Source: Herbihabitans rhizosphaerae
Lineage (GTDB): Bacteria > Actinomycetota > Actinomycetes > Mycobacteriales > Pseudonocardiaceae
Assembly: GCF_004216555.1 (NCBI RefSeq)
Contig: NZ_SGWQ01000010.1
Coordinates: forward strand, 124,001 to 188,000
Length of the DNA stretch: 64,000 nucleotides
Direction of reading: 5' to 3'
Notes under the pieces: generated by a model
Database searches by the model: none
The model's input: the letters and a program-made list of their open reading frames with translations, nothing else
What the model was told of the DNA's origin: nothing
Shown: positions 7,804-15,904 of the stretch, piece after piece
How the letters are laid out: each line of letters starts with the position of its first letter
Numbering within the stretch: the first letter of the stretch is position 1
Program-made: the position numbers and the translations under genes

Positions 7804-8585
7804 GTTCGACGGACAGGGACAGGCGTGGCGCGGCGGTGCTGGCGGCCGCACAGCGGGAACGGCGCAGGCGCAGGCTGCTGACCGGCGCGATCGCGGTGGC
7901 GGTGGTGGCCGCCGTGGTGGTGGTCGGGCTGCTGGCCACCGACGCGTCGAAGAACGAGACCGAGGGGCAGACCATCCGGGTCGTGGACCGGGCGCGGCTG
8001 CTGCCCGAGCACGCCGGCGCCAGGGACGGCGTCGTCGTCGTGTCCGGCAGTCCGACCGCGAAGATCACTCTCGACGTGTACGCGGACTTCCTCTGCCCGG
8101 TGTGCGCGAAATTCCACGAATCGAGCGCCGACCGGATCGACCAGCTCACCAACGAGGGCGTGCTGCGCGTGCGCTATCACATGGTGCCGCTGCTGGAGCA
8201 CGGATCCGATCCGCCCGGCTACTCGGTCGACGCCGCGAACGCGTCGCTGTGCGCCGCCGACGCCGGCCGATTCGTGCCGTTCCACGACAGCCTGCTCGCC
8301 GGCCAGCCCAGAGAGGGCGGCCGCGGCTACGACAAGGGTCAGCTGACGACCCTCGGGCGAGACGTGGGCATCACCGCGCCCGCCTTCGCAGAATGCGTCC
8401 AGTCGGGACGGTACGACCAGCGGTTGCGCGACGAGTTGGCCAGGACCGTGGCGAACCCGGCGCTGGGACAGCCGGACGGCTCGGGCCGCACCCGGTTCGG
8501 CACCCCGACAGTGGTGGCCAACGGGACGCTGGTGCGGACCACCGACGCCGACTGGCTCGCCGGCGTGCTCTCCGCCCGTCCATAG
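7800..8585 (+). CDS. Membrane-anchored DsbA-like thiol oxidoreductase
   Basis: A 261-aa protein. A basic N-terminus (about residues 18-25) and one transmembrane anchor (about 27-46) are followed by an extracytoplasmic thioredoxin_4/DsbA fold. The active site is Cys99-Pro-Val-Cys102 in YADFLCPVCAKFHE, and the cis-proline loop is near FGTPTVVANG. This is the DsbA-like domain common in actinobacterial secreted-protein oxidation. Its start overlaps the MauE-like gene, and it closes the operon that begins with the lasso genes. The most economical role is forming or isomerising the Cys1-Cys13 and Cys7-Cys19 bonds of the peptide, inferred from context. Confidence 0.9.
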   Translation: MSSTDRDRRGAAVLAAAQRERRRRRLLTGAIAVAVVAAVVVVGLLATDASKNETEGQTIRVVDRARLLPEHAGARDGVVVVSGSPTAKITLDVYADFLCPVCAKFHESSADRIDQLTNEGVLRVRYHMVPLLEHGSDPPGYSVDAANASLCAADAGRFVPFHDSLLAGQPREGGRGYDKGQLTTLGRDVGITAPAFAECVQSGRYDQRLRDELARTVANPALGQPDGSGRTRFGTPTVVANGTLVRTTDADWLAGVLSARP

Positions 8586-8612
8586 CGGTTCCTTAGTGCC
8601 GTGCGATGACAT

Positions 8613-8635
8613 CCCTGCCCAGAGGCGAGGCAGGG
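8613..8635 (+). terminator. Hairpin after the lasso operon
   Basis: CCCTGCC (8613-8619) pairs with GGCAGGG (8629-8635) across a 9-nt loop, 27 nt after the DsbA-like stop. There is no U-tract. The 3' arm runs into the GGGGAGGAG Shine-Dalgarno of the next gene, so besides marking the operon end it could partly mask that ribosome binding site. Confidence 0.4.
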
Positions 8636-8645
8636 GAGGAGCACG

Positions 8646-9059
8646 ATGTCAGCGGCTACCTATCGAGCGTTGCGAGGTATCGACAAGCACCTCGATGAGA
8701 TGGCCCGTCGCCCCGGTGCGAACGGCACGGACGAGTGGCGGCTGGCGATCATGCGCAGCCGGGCGGCCGTGCGGGTCGACGCCGCCGCGAAGCAGCTCGC
8801 GGCCGAGGCACAGGCGAAGGACGCGCCCGCCGAGCTGAGAGGTTTGGCGGAGCTGGTCCGGGCGGGCGGGGCGACCTGGGGTGAGTGCCTGCTCGGCAAG
8901 GTCGACGAGCTGCCGGAGGTCAGCGCCTGGCTCGCCGCCGCGCGGGACAGCGGCTCACCGGTGGAACTCCCTCGGGAAGAACCTCCCGAGAAGAAACCGC
9001 GCCTCGATTACAACGACGACTACAGCAAGAACACCTACCTGCGGGACGACGACTTCTGA
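8646..9059 (+). CDS. Small acidic helical protein, upstream partner of WXG-like protein
   Basis: A 137-aa protein I do not recognise. Residues 1-60 look like an amphipathic helical hairpin (YRALRGIDKHLDEM ... AAVRVDAAAKQLAAEAQAK). The C-terminus (about residues 105-137) is hydrophilic and ends in an Asp-rich tail (DYNDDYSKNTYLRDDDF). There is no signal peptide or membrane segment. A strong SD (GGGGAGGAG) precedes it and the next gene begins 18 bp after it, so the two form a pair. Such small helical proteins often precede WXG100-type secreted proteins as partners or chaperones; the assignment here rests only on context. Confidence 0.7.
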   Translation: MSAATYRALRGIDKHLDEMARRPGANGTDEWRLAIMRSRAAVRVDAAAKQLAAEAQAKDAPAELRGLAELVRAGGATWGECLLGKVDELPEVSAWLAAARDSGSPVELPREEPPEKKPRLDYNDDYSKNTYLRDDDF

Positions 9060-9077
9060 ACTCGAAAGGATCTGAAC

Positions 9078-10433
9078 ATGTCCAACGCGGATTTTGACGC
9101 GCAATACGCAGAGGTTGCCGACGAACCCCGCTCGGGGCCGATCGACAAGTTCATGCATCTCGGCGGCACCTTTGACGAGAAACTCGCCGACCTGTGCCAG
9201 AATATCTACGAACGCTACGAAGGCAAGCTCACACCACTTGAGAAGGCCGCAGGGGGCGGGTACGGCAACGATCAGTTACGCGAATTTCGACTGGGCGATT
9301 ATCTGGACGATATGCGGAAGCTGACCTTGGAAGAGTTTCCAGTGTTCTTCGATGCCGCGAGTTTTGATCGTTTCGCTGATATCACCACATCGCTCGATCT
9401 GGCCGTGTCAAAAATCAATGAGGCCAGGGGGTACGAAGGCATTGGCGATCTCCAGTCGCTTTTCCAGCACTGGGAGGGTACCGCGGCGGATCATTTCTCG
9501 GATTCGCTGAAACCGCTCGGCACTGCGATGCGGTACCAGATCGCCTTCGCCGGCGAAATCGGCGCGGCCTCGGCGCACTACGAGCACCTGATGAAGTCCA
9601 TGCGGGTTGACGCGTACGGCCTGGCCAAGAATCTGATGGCGAAGGTCGATCCGCCCGATTCGGGATCAGGTCTGGAAACCGCTCTCCTGGTGGCCGGCCT
9701 CATCGCCGGCGGAGCGGCGCTGTTCGCCTCGGGTCCGTTGGCCGGCGTGGCCGGCGCGGTCGCCGTCGGCGAGTGGGGGATCGCCGCGACAAGCGGTCTG
9801 CTTCAGGTTCAGGCGCTCGATAAGGATGAAGTCGGCGACCGTGCGATAATTGGTGGACACCCCCGTGAATACATTCCGTCGTGTGAGACGCGGATCGAGG
9901 AAATCCTCGGCACCGGTGCCAAGAAGGGTGAGACGGTGATGCATGCGCTCGCCGCGGACATGAAGCACAAGGACATGGACTTTCTTTTCCTGCCCCGGAC
10001 GGAGCTCCGCGGAATGACCGAGCCGGACAACCGGCGGTTCAAGGCGTCGGAGGGGTACAAGGTCGACCAGGTCGCGGACCTGCGAAAAGCCGGTGTGGCC
10101 ACGCTTCCGACCATGGCGCAATATTTCGAAGAGGCCCGCAAGGCGGTTGAAGATCTCTCCGTCCATTTTTTCGACGGCATCGGCCAATCGGCGGTCGCGA
10201 ACCAGCAGCGGAACACGTTCCTGCACGCGGCGACGACTCTCGGCGACTCTTTCACCCGAACACGAGATTACCTGTATGAGGCCGGCGTCGCGATGACGCA
10301 CATCGCCGACAACTATTCCAGGATGGAAGGCCGGCACGCCGAGATGATCACCAAGTACAAGACCAAGATGGACAACCCGGATGTCACCGCTCCCTACGAC
10401 AGGTACAAGCCGTCCAAGGAAAAGACCACGTAA
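9078..10433 (+). CDS. WXG100/ESX-like large protein
   Basis: A 451-aa protein. A helical region near residues 90-175 contains a W-x-G turn (LFQHWEGTAADHFSD, about residues 128-142) typical of the WXG100 fold. Two glycine/alanine-rich hydrophobic segments follow (about 197-235), and then a second long helical region (about 335-440) containing FFDGIGQSAVANQQRNTF. This suggests a type VII secretion substrate or scaffold. Codon use is visibly more AT-tolerant than in the neighbours (e.g. GAATATC, GATTTT), compatible with lateral acquisition. No toxin domain is recognised at the C-terminus, and no EccC/EccD genes are present in the window. Confidence 0.75.
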   Translation: MSNADFDAQYAEVADEPRSGPIDKFMHLGGTFDEKLADLCQNIYERYEGKLTPLEKAAGGGYGNDQLREFRLGDYLDDMRKLTLEEFPVFFDAASFDRFADITTSLDLAVSKINEARGYEGIGDLQSLFQHWEGTAADHFSDSLKPLGTAMRYQIAFAGEIGAASAHYEHLMKSMRVDAYGLAKNLMAKVDPPDSGSGLETALLVAGLIAGGAALFASGPLAGVAGAVAVGEWGIAATSGLLQVQALDKDEVGDRAIIGGHPREYIPSCETRIEEILGTGAKKGETVMHALAADMKHKDMDFLFLPRTELRGMTEPDNRRFKASEGYKVDQVADLRKAGVATLPTMAQYFEEARKAVEDLSVHFFDGIGQSAVANQQRNTFLHAATTLGDSFTRTRDYLYEAGVAMTHIADNYSRMEGRHAEMITKYKTKMDNPDVTAPYDRYKPSKEKTT

Positions 10434-10487
10434 CCGTCTGCCCCGGGTTAGAGTCCGGAGAAATTTGGTCCGGCGGTGCGAGGTGCG

Positions 10488-13304
10488 ATGGCGGCGGGGG
10501 AGCAGGGCTGGTCGTTCGACGTGCTCGGCCCGTTGCGTGTGACGCGCGACGGCGAGCCCGTCGAACTCGGCGCGCCGCAGGCCAGAGCCGTGCTCGCCGT
10601 GCTGGTGCTGCACGCCGGCCGCGTGATCTCGGCGGAACGGCTCATCGACGAGGTCTGGGGCGCCTCGCCACCGCCCTCGGCCCGGGTGCAACTGCAGGGC
10701 CTGATCTCCCAACTTCGGCGGTCCCTGCGGACCGATGCGCGAGAGGCGTTCATCGCGACCGGAGCGGGCGGCTACGAGCTGCGCGCCCCGGTCGGTACTC
10801 GAGACGTCGACCGCTTCGAGGAGCACGTTGCGGCCGCGCGCGACTTGATCTCAGCGGGTGATGTCGTGGAGGGAGCGGCTCGGCTGCGGACGGCGCTGGC
10901 GACATGGCGCGGCCGTCCGCTCGACGGCATCGAGGTGCCGGCCGCGCGGCAGGCGGCCGAGCACCTGAGTGAGCTGCGGCTCGGTGCGCTGGAGGACGTG
11001 GTCGCGGCCGAACTGGAGTTGGGTGAGCACGGCTCGTTGGTGGGCGAGTTGGCCGCACTGGTCGAGGAGAACCCGCTGCGTGAACGGTTCCGGGGCCAGC
11101 GCATGATCGCCCTGGCTCGCTCCGGCCGGGTGCCCGAGGCCCTCGACGCGTACCGCGAGTGGCACTCGCTGCTGGTGGATGAGCTGGGTGTCGAGCCGTC
11201 GGCCGAGGTTCGGGCGATCCACGCGGGTGTTCTGCGGGCCGAACCCGGACTGCGACCCGAGGCGGTCAACTCGGTGATCGATCCGGCGAAACCGCGCCAA
11301 CTTCCGCCGGATCGCAGCGGCTTCATCGGACGGCGGCAGCTTCTCGGCGAATTGACCGACGAGTTCGTCCGGCCACGTGACACGCCACCGGTCGTGGTCG
11401 TCACCGGTGCGGCCGGCAGCGGGAAAACGGCATTGTCGGTGCGACTCGCGCATTCGGTCGGCGATTCCTATCCGGACGGGCACTTGTTCGCCCAACTTCG
11501 CGGCACCAGCGCCGACCCGGTTTCGCCGAAAGCGGTACTGGCCAGGTTTCTGCGCGCGCTGCGAGTTCCCATCGACATGATTCCCGCCGATCTCGACGAA
11601 TGCGCGGCGCTCTTCCGGGACATGCTCAGCGGCCGGCGGGTGCTACTCGTACTGGACGACGCCGCCGATGAGGCACAGGTCCGCCTGCTCATTCCGGCGG
11701 AGGCGATGTGCGCGGTCGTGATCACCAGTCGGCAGCGGCTGAGCGGCCTGGAATGGGGGCGTTCGGTCAAGATCGGCGCGTTGACCGACACCGAGTCCAC
11801 CGCGCTGCTCGCCGAGGTGGTCGGCGGAGAACGGGTGGCGGCCGATCCGGAAGCGGCGCGCACTCTCGCGGATTACTGCGGCGGGCTTCCGCTGGCGCTA
11901 CGCATCGTCGGCGCACAACTGGTCGACCGTCCACATTGGACACTCCTGGACATGGTCGACCGGATGGCGGCCGAGCGCGGCAGGCTGGACTGGCTGGCGG
12001 CGGGCGACATCGCCGTGCGGGCCAGCTTCGCGCTGAGCTACGAACGCCTCGGCGCCACACATCAGACGCTGTTTCGCCGGCTCGGCCTGCTGCCGGTGCC
12101 CACGTTCGCGTCGTGGGTGGCGGCGGCGTTGGTGGACACCGACGAGGCCACCGGCGAGCGGCTGCTGGCCGACCTGGTCGCCACCAACCTGGTGGAACCG
12201 GTCGGCCGGGCGTCCGGTGGGCCTCGGTACCGCCTGCACGACCTGCTGCGGGTGTTCGCCGCCGAGACGGTGGAGCGGGAGCCGGAGGCGGAGCGCACGA
12301 CTGTGGTCGAGCGCGCGGTCGGGGCGTGGCTGTACCTGGCCGAACAAGCCGCGGCGCGTCTGCCCGGCAGCGTGCTGCAACCCGCGCCGGGGCACGCCAC
12401 GCGGTGGGCTCGCGGACTCGGTGAGGCCGACCGGTTGGTGGCGGACGCGATCGGCTGGTTCGACGCCGAACTGCCGGGCCTCGACTCGGTGATCGCGGTG
12501 GCGGCGGGTCAGGGCTTGGCCGAGCACGCCTGGGAGCTCGCGGTGGTGTGTGGCGTCTACTTCGATCATCAGGCCGTGTACCCGCAGTGGCGCCAGTGCT
12601 ACCTGCGCGCGCTGCCCGCCGCTCGGGGCGCGGCGGCCGATCGGGGTGTGGCGTCGCTGCTGCGCGGGCTCGGCCAGATCGACATCTACGAGGACCGCTT
12701 CGCCGATGCGGTCGCCGCACTCGAGGAGTCCAAGGAGATCAGCGAACGGATCGGCGACCGGCACGGGGTCGCCAGGGCGATCCTCGGTCTGGGCACGATC
12801 CACCGGGTGCAGGGGCGCATGGCCGAGGTGCTGGGCTGTGGCGACGAGGCGATTCCGGTTCTGGACGAGCTGGGCGACCTGCACGGCGGCGTGCAGGCGC
12901 GGATCGGTCGCTCCGGCGTCTACCTGTCGGAGGGTCGGATCGACGAGGCGCGGGACGTTCTGGACGACGCGATGCAGATGTGCGCGAAGCTGGGCGACCA
13001 GCACCGCACCGCGAACGTGCACCTCGCCTACGGCGAGATGCGCCTGCGGGAGAACAACGCGACCGGCGCGATGAAGCACTTTCGGACGGCGTTGCGGATG
13101 CTCGAGTCGTTGGGGGACCAGAGGTGCACCGCCCAGGTGCGGCTGCGCATCGGCCGTGCCCACGTGGCGCTCGGCCACGACGCCGAGGCGACCTCGGTGC
13201 TGGCCGACGCGTCCGCGCAGTTCGCCACCCTCGGCAACGGCACCCGCGAGGCCGAGTGCGCACTGCTGCTGGGCCAGATCGCCGCCCGTACCCGCACCGT
13301 CTGA
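10488..13304 (+). CDS. AfsR-type SARP regulator (BTAD-NB-ARC-TPR)
   Basis: A 938-aa multidomain transcription factor. An OmpR-like winged helix occupies about residues 10-95 (FDVLGPLRVTRDGEPVELG), with a BTAD helical domain at about 100-245. An NB-ARC ATPase follows (P-loop VVVTGAAGSGKTALS near residue 306, LVLDDAADE Walker B), then C-terminal TPRs from about 720. AfsR-like proteins activate secondary-metabolite operons by binding direct repeats near -35 and recruiting RNA polymerase. ATG 10488 is preferred because GAGG lies 5-8 nt upstream; an in-frame GTG at 10476 would add four residues. It stands alone, convergent with the MerR operon, and could act on the nearby lasso cluster. Confidence 0.92.
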   Translation: MAAGEQGWSFDVLGPLRVTRDGEPVELGAPQARAVLAVLVLHAGRVISAERLIDEVWGASPPPSARVQLQGLISQLRRSLRTDAREAFIATGAGGYELRAPVGTRDVDRFEEHVAAARDLISAGDVVEGAARLRTALATWRGRPLDGIEVPAARQAAEHLSELRLGALEDVVAAELELGEHGSLVGELAALVEENPLRERFRGQRMIALARSGRVPEALDAYREWHSLLVDELGVEPSAEVRAIHAGVLRAEPGLRPEAVNSVIDPAKPRQLPPDRSGFIGRRQLLGELTDEFVRPRDTPPVVVVTGAAGSGKTALSVRLAHSVGDSYPDGHLFAQLRGTSADPVSPKAVLARFLRALRVPIDMIPADLDECAALFRDMLSGRRVLLVLDDAADEAQVRLLIPAEAMCAVVITSRQRLSGLEWGRSVKIGALTDTESTALLAEVVGGERVAADPEAARTLADYCGGLPLALRIVGAQLVDRPHWTLLDMVDRMAAERGRLDWLAAGDIAVRASFALSYERLGATHQTLFRRLGLLPVPTFASWVAAALVDTDEATGERLLADLVATNLVEPVGRASGGPRYRLHDLLRVFAAETVEREPEAERTTVVERAVGAWLYLAEQAAARLPGSVLQPAPGHATRWARGLGEADRLVADAIGWFDAELPGLDSVIAVAAGQGLAEHAWELAVVCGVYFDHQAVYPQWRQCYLRALPAARGAAADRGVASLLRGLGQIDIYEDRFADAVAALEESKEISERIGDRHGVARAILGLGTIHRVQGRMAEVLGCGDEAIPVLDELGDLHGGVQARIGRSGVYLSEGRIDEARDVLDDAMQMCAKLGDQHRTANVHLAYGEMRLRENNATGAMKHFRTALRMLESLGDQRCTAQVRLRIGRAHVALGHDAEATSVLADASAQFATLGNGTREAECALLLGQIAARTRTV

Positions 13305-13330
13305 TCGCGAGTTCCGCGCTCGGACACGGT

Positions 13331-13422
13331 GAGTCCCGCGTTGGCGCACGTGTGGGCGATGCAGGGCGCGGGACTCACGGGTGCACAGCGCGGGACTCGC
13401 CGGTGCACAGCGCGGGACTCGC
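13331..13422. repeat. Intergenic cluster of CGCGGGACTC repeats
   Basis: The decamer CGCGGGACTC occurs at 13367-13376 and again in two 21-bp tandem units (13380-13400 and 13402-13422) that contain GTGCACAGCGCGGGACTC. The inverted form GAGTCCCGCG lies at 13331-13340, giving a possible hairpin with 13367-13376. The cluster fills the gap between the convergent AfsR-like and MerR genes. It looks like an interspersed intergenic repeat that may also act as a bidirectional terminator. Confidence 0.75.
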
Positions 13423-13426
13423 GAGT

Positions 13427-14206
13427 TCAGCCGTCGGCGGGTACTCGCTCGACGCGGGTCCAGCCCTTCCAGCCTCGCTCCTCCAGGATCGCCAGGAGCC
13501 GCTTGGCGCCCGGTGCGTTCTCGAGCAGGGTCGCGTCCAACAGATCGGCGAACTGGTCGTCGAACGTCTCGTCGGTGCCGTCGGCTCTCACCTCGCCGGC
13601 CTCCACCGCGCGAACCATCAGGCGTTCCAGGATGTCCGCGATCTCGTAGATCCGCGGATTGTCGGCCGGCAAGTCGAGCGCCCCGTTGATCAGGCTGTAG
13701 AGCTTCACCATGTCGGGGTCGTTCAGTCGCTCGTGCTTGTCGGCGATGATGGCGTCGATTTCGTGCGGTATCTGGGCGGCGACCATGATCCAGACATCCC
13801 GCTCCATCTCGATGTACCGCTCCTCGACGCCGAGATCGCGCAGCCGGTCGAGGTAGCCCACGACGCTGGCCGGGAGCGCCAGGTGTTCTCCGGCGGCGAG
13901 CCGGGCGAGCCGTTCGCGAGTGTCCCGCAGCCGCCGGATCTCGGCGCGCAGGTCCTTGTCGATCTCCCGGACGCCCTCGGCGAACTCCTCCGGGCCGGCG
14001 TCGAGGAGTTCCTGTACCCGGGCCAGCGGCACGCCGGCGGCCGCCAGGGTGTGGATCCGGATCAGTCGCACGACCGCGGCGGCGTTGTAGATCCGGTAAC
14101 CGGAGTGGTCGCGTTCGGGCTCCGGCAGCAGCCCGATCTGGTGGTAGTGGCGTACCGCGCGCACCGTCACCCCGGCGTACGCCGCCAGCTGACTGATGGT
14201 GAGCAC
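13427..14206 (-). CDS. MerR-family regulator with long effector domain
   Basis: A 259-aa protein. The N-terminal MerR winged helix (LTISQLAAYAGVTVRAVRHYHQIGLLPEP, residues 2-30) is followed by a wing, a dimerisation coiled coil to about residue 120, and a ~130-residue C-terminal domain rich in acidic and hydrophobic residues. The C-terminal domain looks like the ligand/TipAS-type helical part and has no Cys metal site. The GTG start lies 15 bp after the DrrB-like gene, so it is the third gene of that operon and probably controls it in response to a drug-like ligand bound by the C-terminal domain. Confidence 0.9.
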   Translation of the reverse strand: MLTISQLAAYAGVTVRAVRHYHQIGLLPEPERDHSGYRIYNAAAVVRLIRIHTLAAAGVPLARVQELLDAGPEEFAEGVREIDKDLRAEIRRLRDTRERLARLAAGEHLALPASVVGYLDRLRDLGVEERYIEMERDVWIMVAAQIPHEIDAIIADKHERLNDPDMVKLYSLINGALDLPADNPRIYEIADILERLMVRAVEAGEVRADGTDETFDDQFADLLDATLLENAPGAKRLLAILEERGWKGWTRVERVPADG

Positions 14207-14221
14207 GGGTCTCAGACTGCC

Positions 14222-14983
14222 TCAGGAAATCTTCCGGCGATAGGTGACCATCGCGAAGACGTACGCCACGACGAGGATGCCGACGCACCAGGCGAGAGCT
14301 GTCCAGATGTCGCCGCCGACCGGCCGCTCGGCGAACAGGTCGCGGATCGTGTTGACGATCGACGTCACCGGCTGGTTCTCGGCGAACCAACGCACCGGGC
14401 CGGGCATGGTCTCGGTGGGCACGAACGCCGAGCTGAGGAACGGCAGGAAGATGAGCGGGTAGGAGAACGCGCCGCCACCTTCCGCTGTTTTCGCGGAGAG
14501 ACCGGCGATCACGGCGATCCAGGTCAACGCCAGGGTGAACAGGAGCAGGATGCCGAGGACCGCGAGCCAGGCCAGCACTCCGGCCCCCGAGCGGAAGCCC
14601 ATGAGCACAGCCACGCCCACGACGACCACGAGCGAGAGCAGGTTGGCGACCAGCGAGGTCAGCACGTGCGCCCACAGCACGCCCGACCGTGCGATCGGCA
14701 TGGAGTGGAATCGTTCGAAGATCCCGCTGTTCATGTCGGTGAAGAGCCGGAGCGCGGTGTAGGCGATGCCCGACGCGATCGTGATGAGCAGGATTCCGGG
14801 CAGCATGTAGTTCACATACGAGACCGGCCCGGTGTCGATCGCGCCGCCGAATACGTAGACGAACATCAGCATCATCGCGATCGGCGTGATCACGGTCGTG
14901 ATGATGGTGTCCATGCTGCGTGTGACGTGGCGCAGAGTCCGTCCCGTGAGCACGACGGCGTCGCTGAAGAAGTACGTGGTCAT
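14222..14983 (-). CDS. ABC-2 permease, DrrB/daunorubicin resistance type
   Basis: A 253-aa permease with six membrane helices. It includes the ABC-2 loop ALRLFTDMNSGIFERFHSMPI between helices 2 and 3 and the segment FLSSAFVPTETMPGPVRWFAENQPV before the last helix, both typical of the DrrB family. ATG 14983 overlaps the ATPase stop. Together they would form a small-molecule exporter; regulation by the downstream MerR gene suggests a drug or toxic metabolite as inducer and substrate. Confidence 0.92.
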   Translation of the reverse strand: MTTYFFSDAVVLTGRTLRHVTRSMDTIITTVITPIAMMLMFVYVFGGAIDTGPVSYVNYMLPGILLITIASGIAYTALRLFTDMNSGIFERFHSMPIARSGVLWAHVLTSLVANLLSLVVVVGVAVLMGFRSGAGVLAWLAVLGILLLFTLALTWIAVIAGLSAKTAEGGGAFSYPLIFLPFLSSAFVPTETMPGPVRWFAENQPVTSIVNTIRDLFAERPVGGDIWTALAWCVGILVVAYVFAMVTYRRKIS

Positions 14984-15753
14984 CCTTGTTTCCTCGTGTT
15001 CGTGCCGATGACCGCGAGGAAGATCTCCTCCAGGGTCGGCTGCTTCTCGACGTACTCGACGTTGGCCGGCGGGAGGAGCTGCTTGAGCTCGGCGAGGGTG
15101 CCGTTCACGATGATCCGGCCCTCGTGCAGGATCGCGATCCGGTCGGCCAGCTGTTCGGCCTCGTCCAGGTACTGCGTGGTGAGCAGCACTGTCGTGCCGT
15201 CGCCGGCGAGCTCCTTGACCGTGTGCCACACCTCGATGCGCGCCTCGGGGTCGAGCCCGGCGGTCGGCTCGTCCAGGAAGATCACCGGTGAATTCCCGAT
15301 CAGGCTCATCGCGATGTCCAGACGGCGGCGCATGCCACCCGAATACGTCGACACCCTGCGTGTGGCCGCGTCGGTCAGCGAGAAACGCCGCAGCAGGTCG
15401 TCCGCGATCGCGCCAGGGTCCTCGAGGTGCCGCAGCCTGGCGACCAGAACGAGGTTCTCCCGACCGGTGAGGATCTCGTCGACGGCCGCGAACTGACCCG
15501 TGAGGCTGATCGATTCCCGGACGTTCTCGGCCTGCGTGGCGACGTCGAAATCGTTGACGCTCGCCGTCCCCGCGTCGGCCTTGAGCAACGTGGACAGGAT
15601 CTTCACCACCGTGGTCTTGCCCGCCCCGTTCGAGCCGAGCAGAGCGAAGATGCTCCCTGGCTCCACGTCGAAATCCACACCGCGCAGTACCTCGAGCGTC
15701 CCGTACGACTTCTCCAGACCCCGCACACGAATCGCCGTCTTCTCCATGGGCAT
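14980..15753 (-). CDS. ABC transporter ATPase, DrrA family (short form)
   Basis: A 257-aa ATPase. Walker A is GSNGAGKTT, the signature is YSGGMRRRLDI, Walker B is VIFLDEPTAGLDP, and the H-loop appears as TTQYLDEAE with Gln in place of the first His. The C-terminal extension is shorter than usual for DrrA: it stops after QPTLEEIFLAVIG. Start is ATG 15753, or 15747 two codons later. It is the first gene of the ATPase-permease-MerR operon and diverges from mtrA. A dyad immediately upstream is the likely MerR site. Confidence 0.92.
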   Translation of the reverse strand: MPMEKTAIRVRGLEKSYGTLEVLRGVDFDVEPGSIFALLGSNGAGKTTVVKILSTLLKADAGTASVNDFDVATQAENVRESISLTGQFAAVDEILTGRENLVLVARLRHLEDPGAIADDLLRRFSLTDAATRRVSTYSGGMRRRLDIAMSLIGNSPVIFLDEPTAGLDPEARIEVWHTVKELAGDGTTVLLTTQYLDEAEQLADRIAILHEGRIIVNGTLAELKQLLPPANVEYVEKQPTLEEIFLAVIGTNTRKQG

Positions 15754-15770
15754 GGTCAGAGGATGGAGGG

Positions 15771-15791
15771 TTGACCCGGCGTCAGGGTCAA
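15771..15791 (-). promoter_or_regulatory. Candidate MerR operator/promoter
   Basis: TTGACCC-N7-GGGTCAA is a perfect 7+7 dyad ending 18 bp upstream of the ATPase start. On the minus strand TTGACC can serve as a -35, with a weak -10-like CATCCT about 20 bp downstream. The over-long spacer containing a dyad is the hallmark of MerR-activated promoters. Spacing leaves almost no 5' UTR. Confidence 0.5.
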
Positions 15792-15904
15792 GGATGAGTT
15801 TCCGGCCCGAAATCGAGCGGGGTTCGGGTTCGGGCGACACGCGCGAGGCGGGAAGATCGCGGGTAGTGGGACAACACACCGTGACGAGTGGGACGATGGG
15901 CAGC

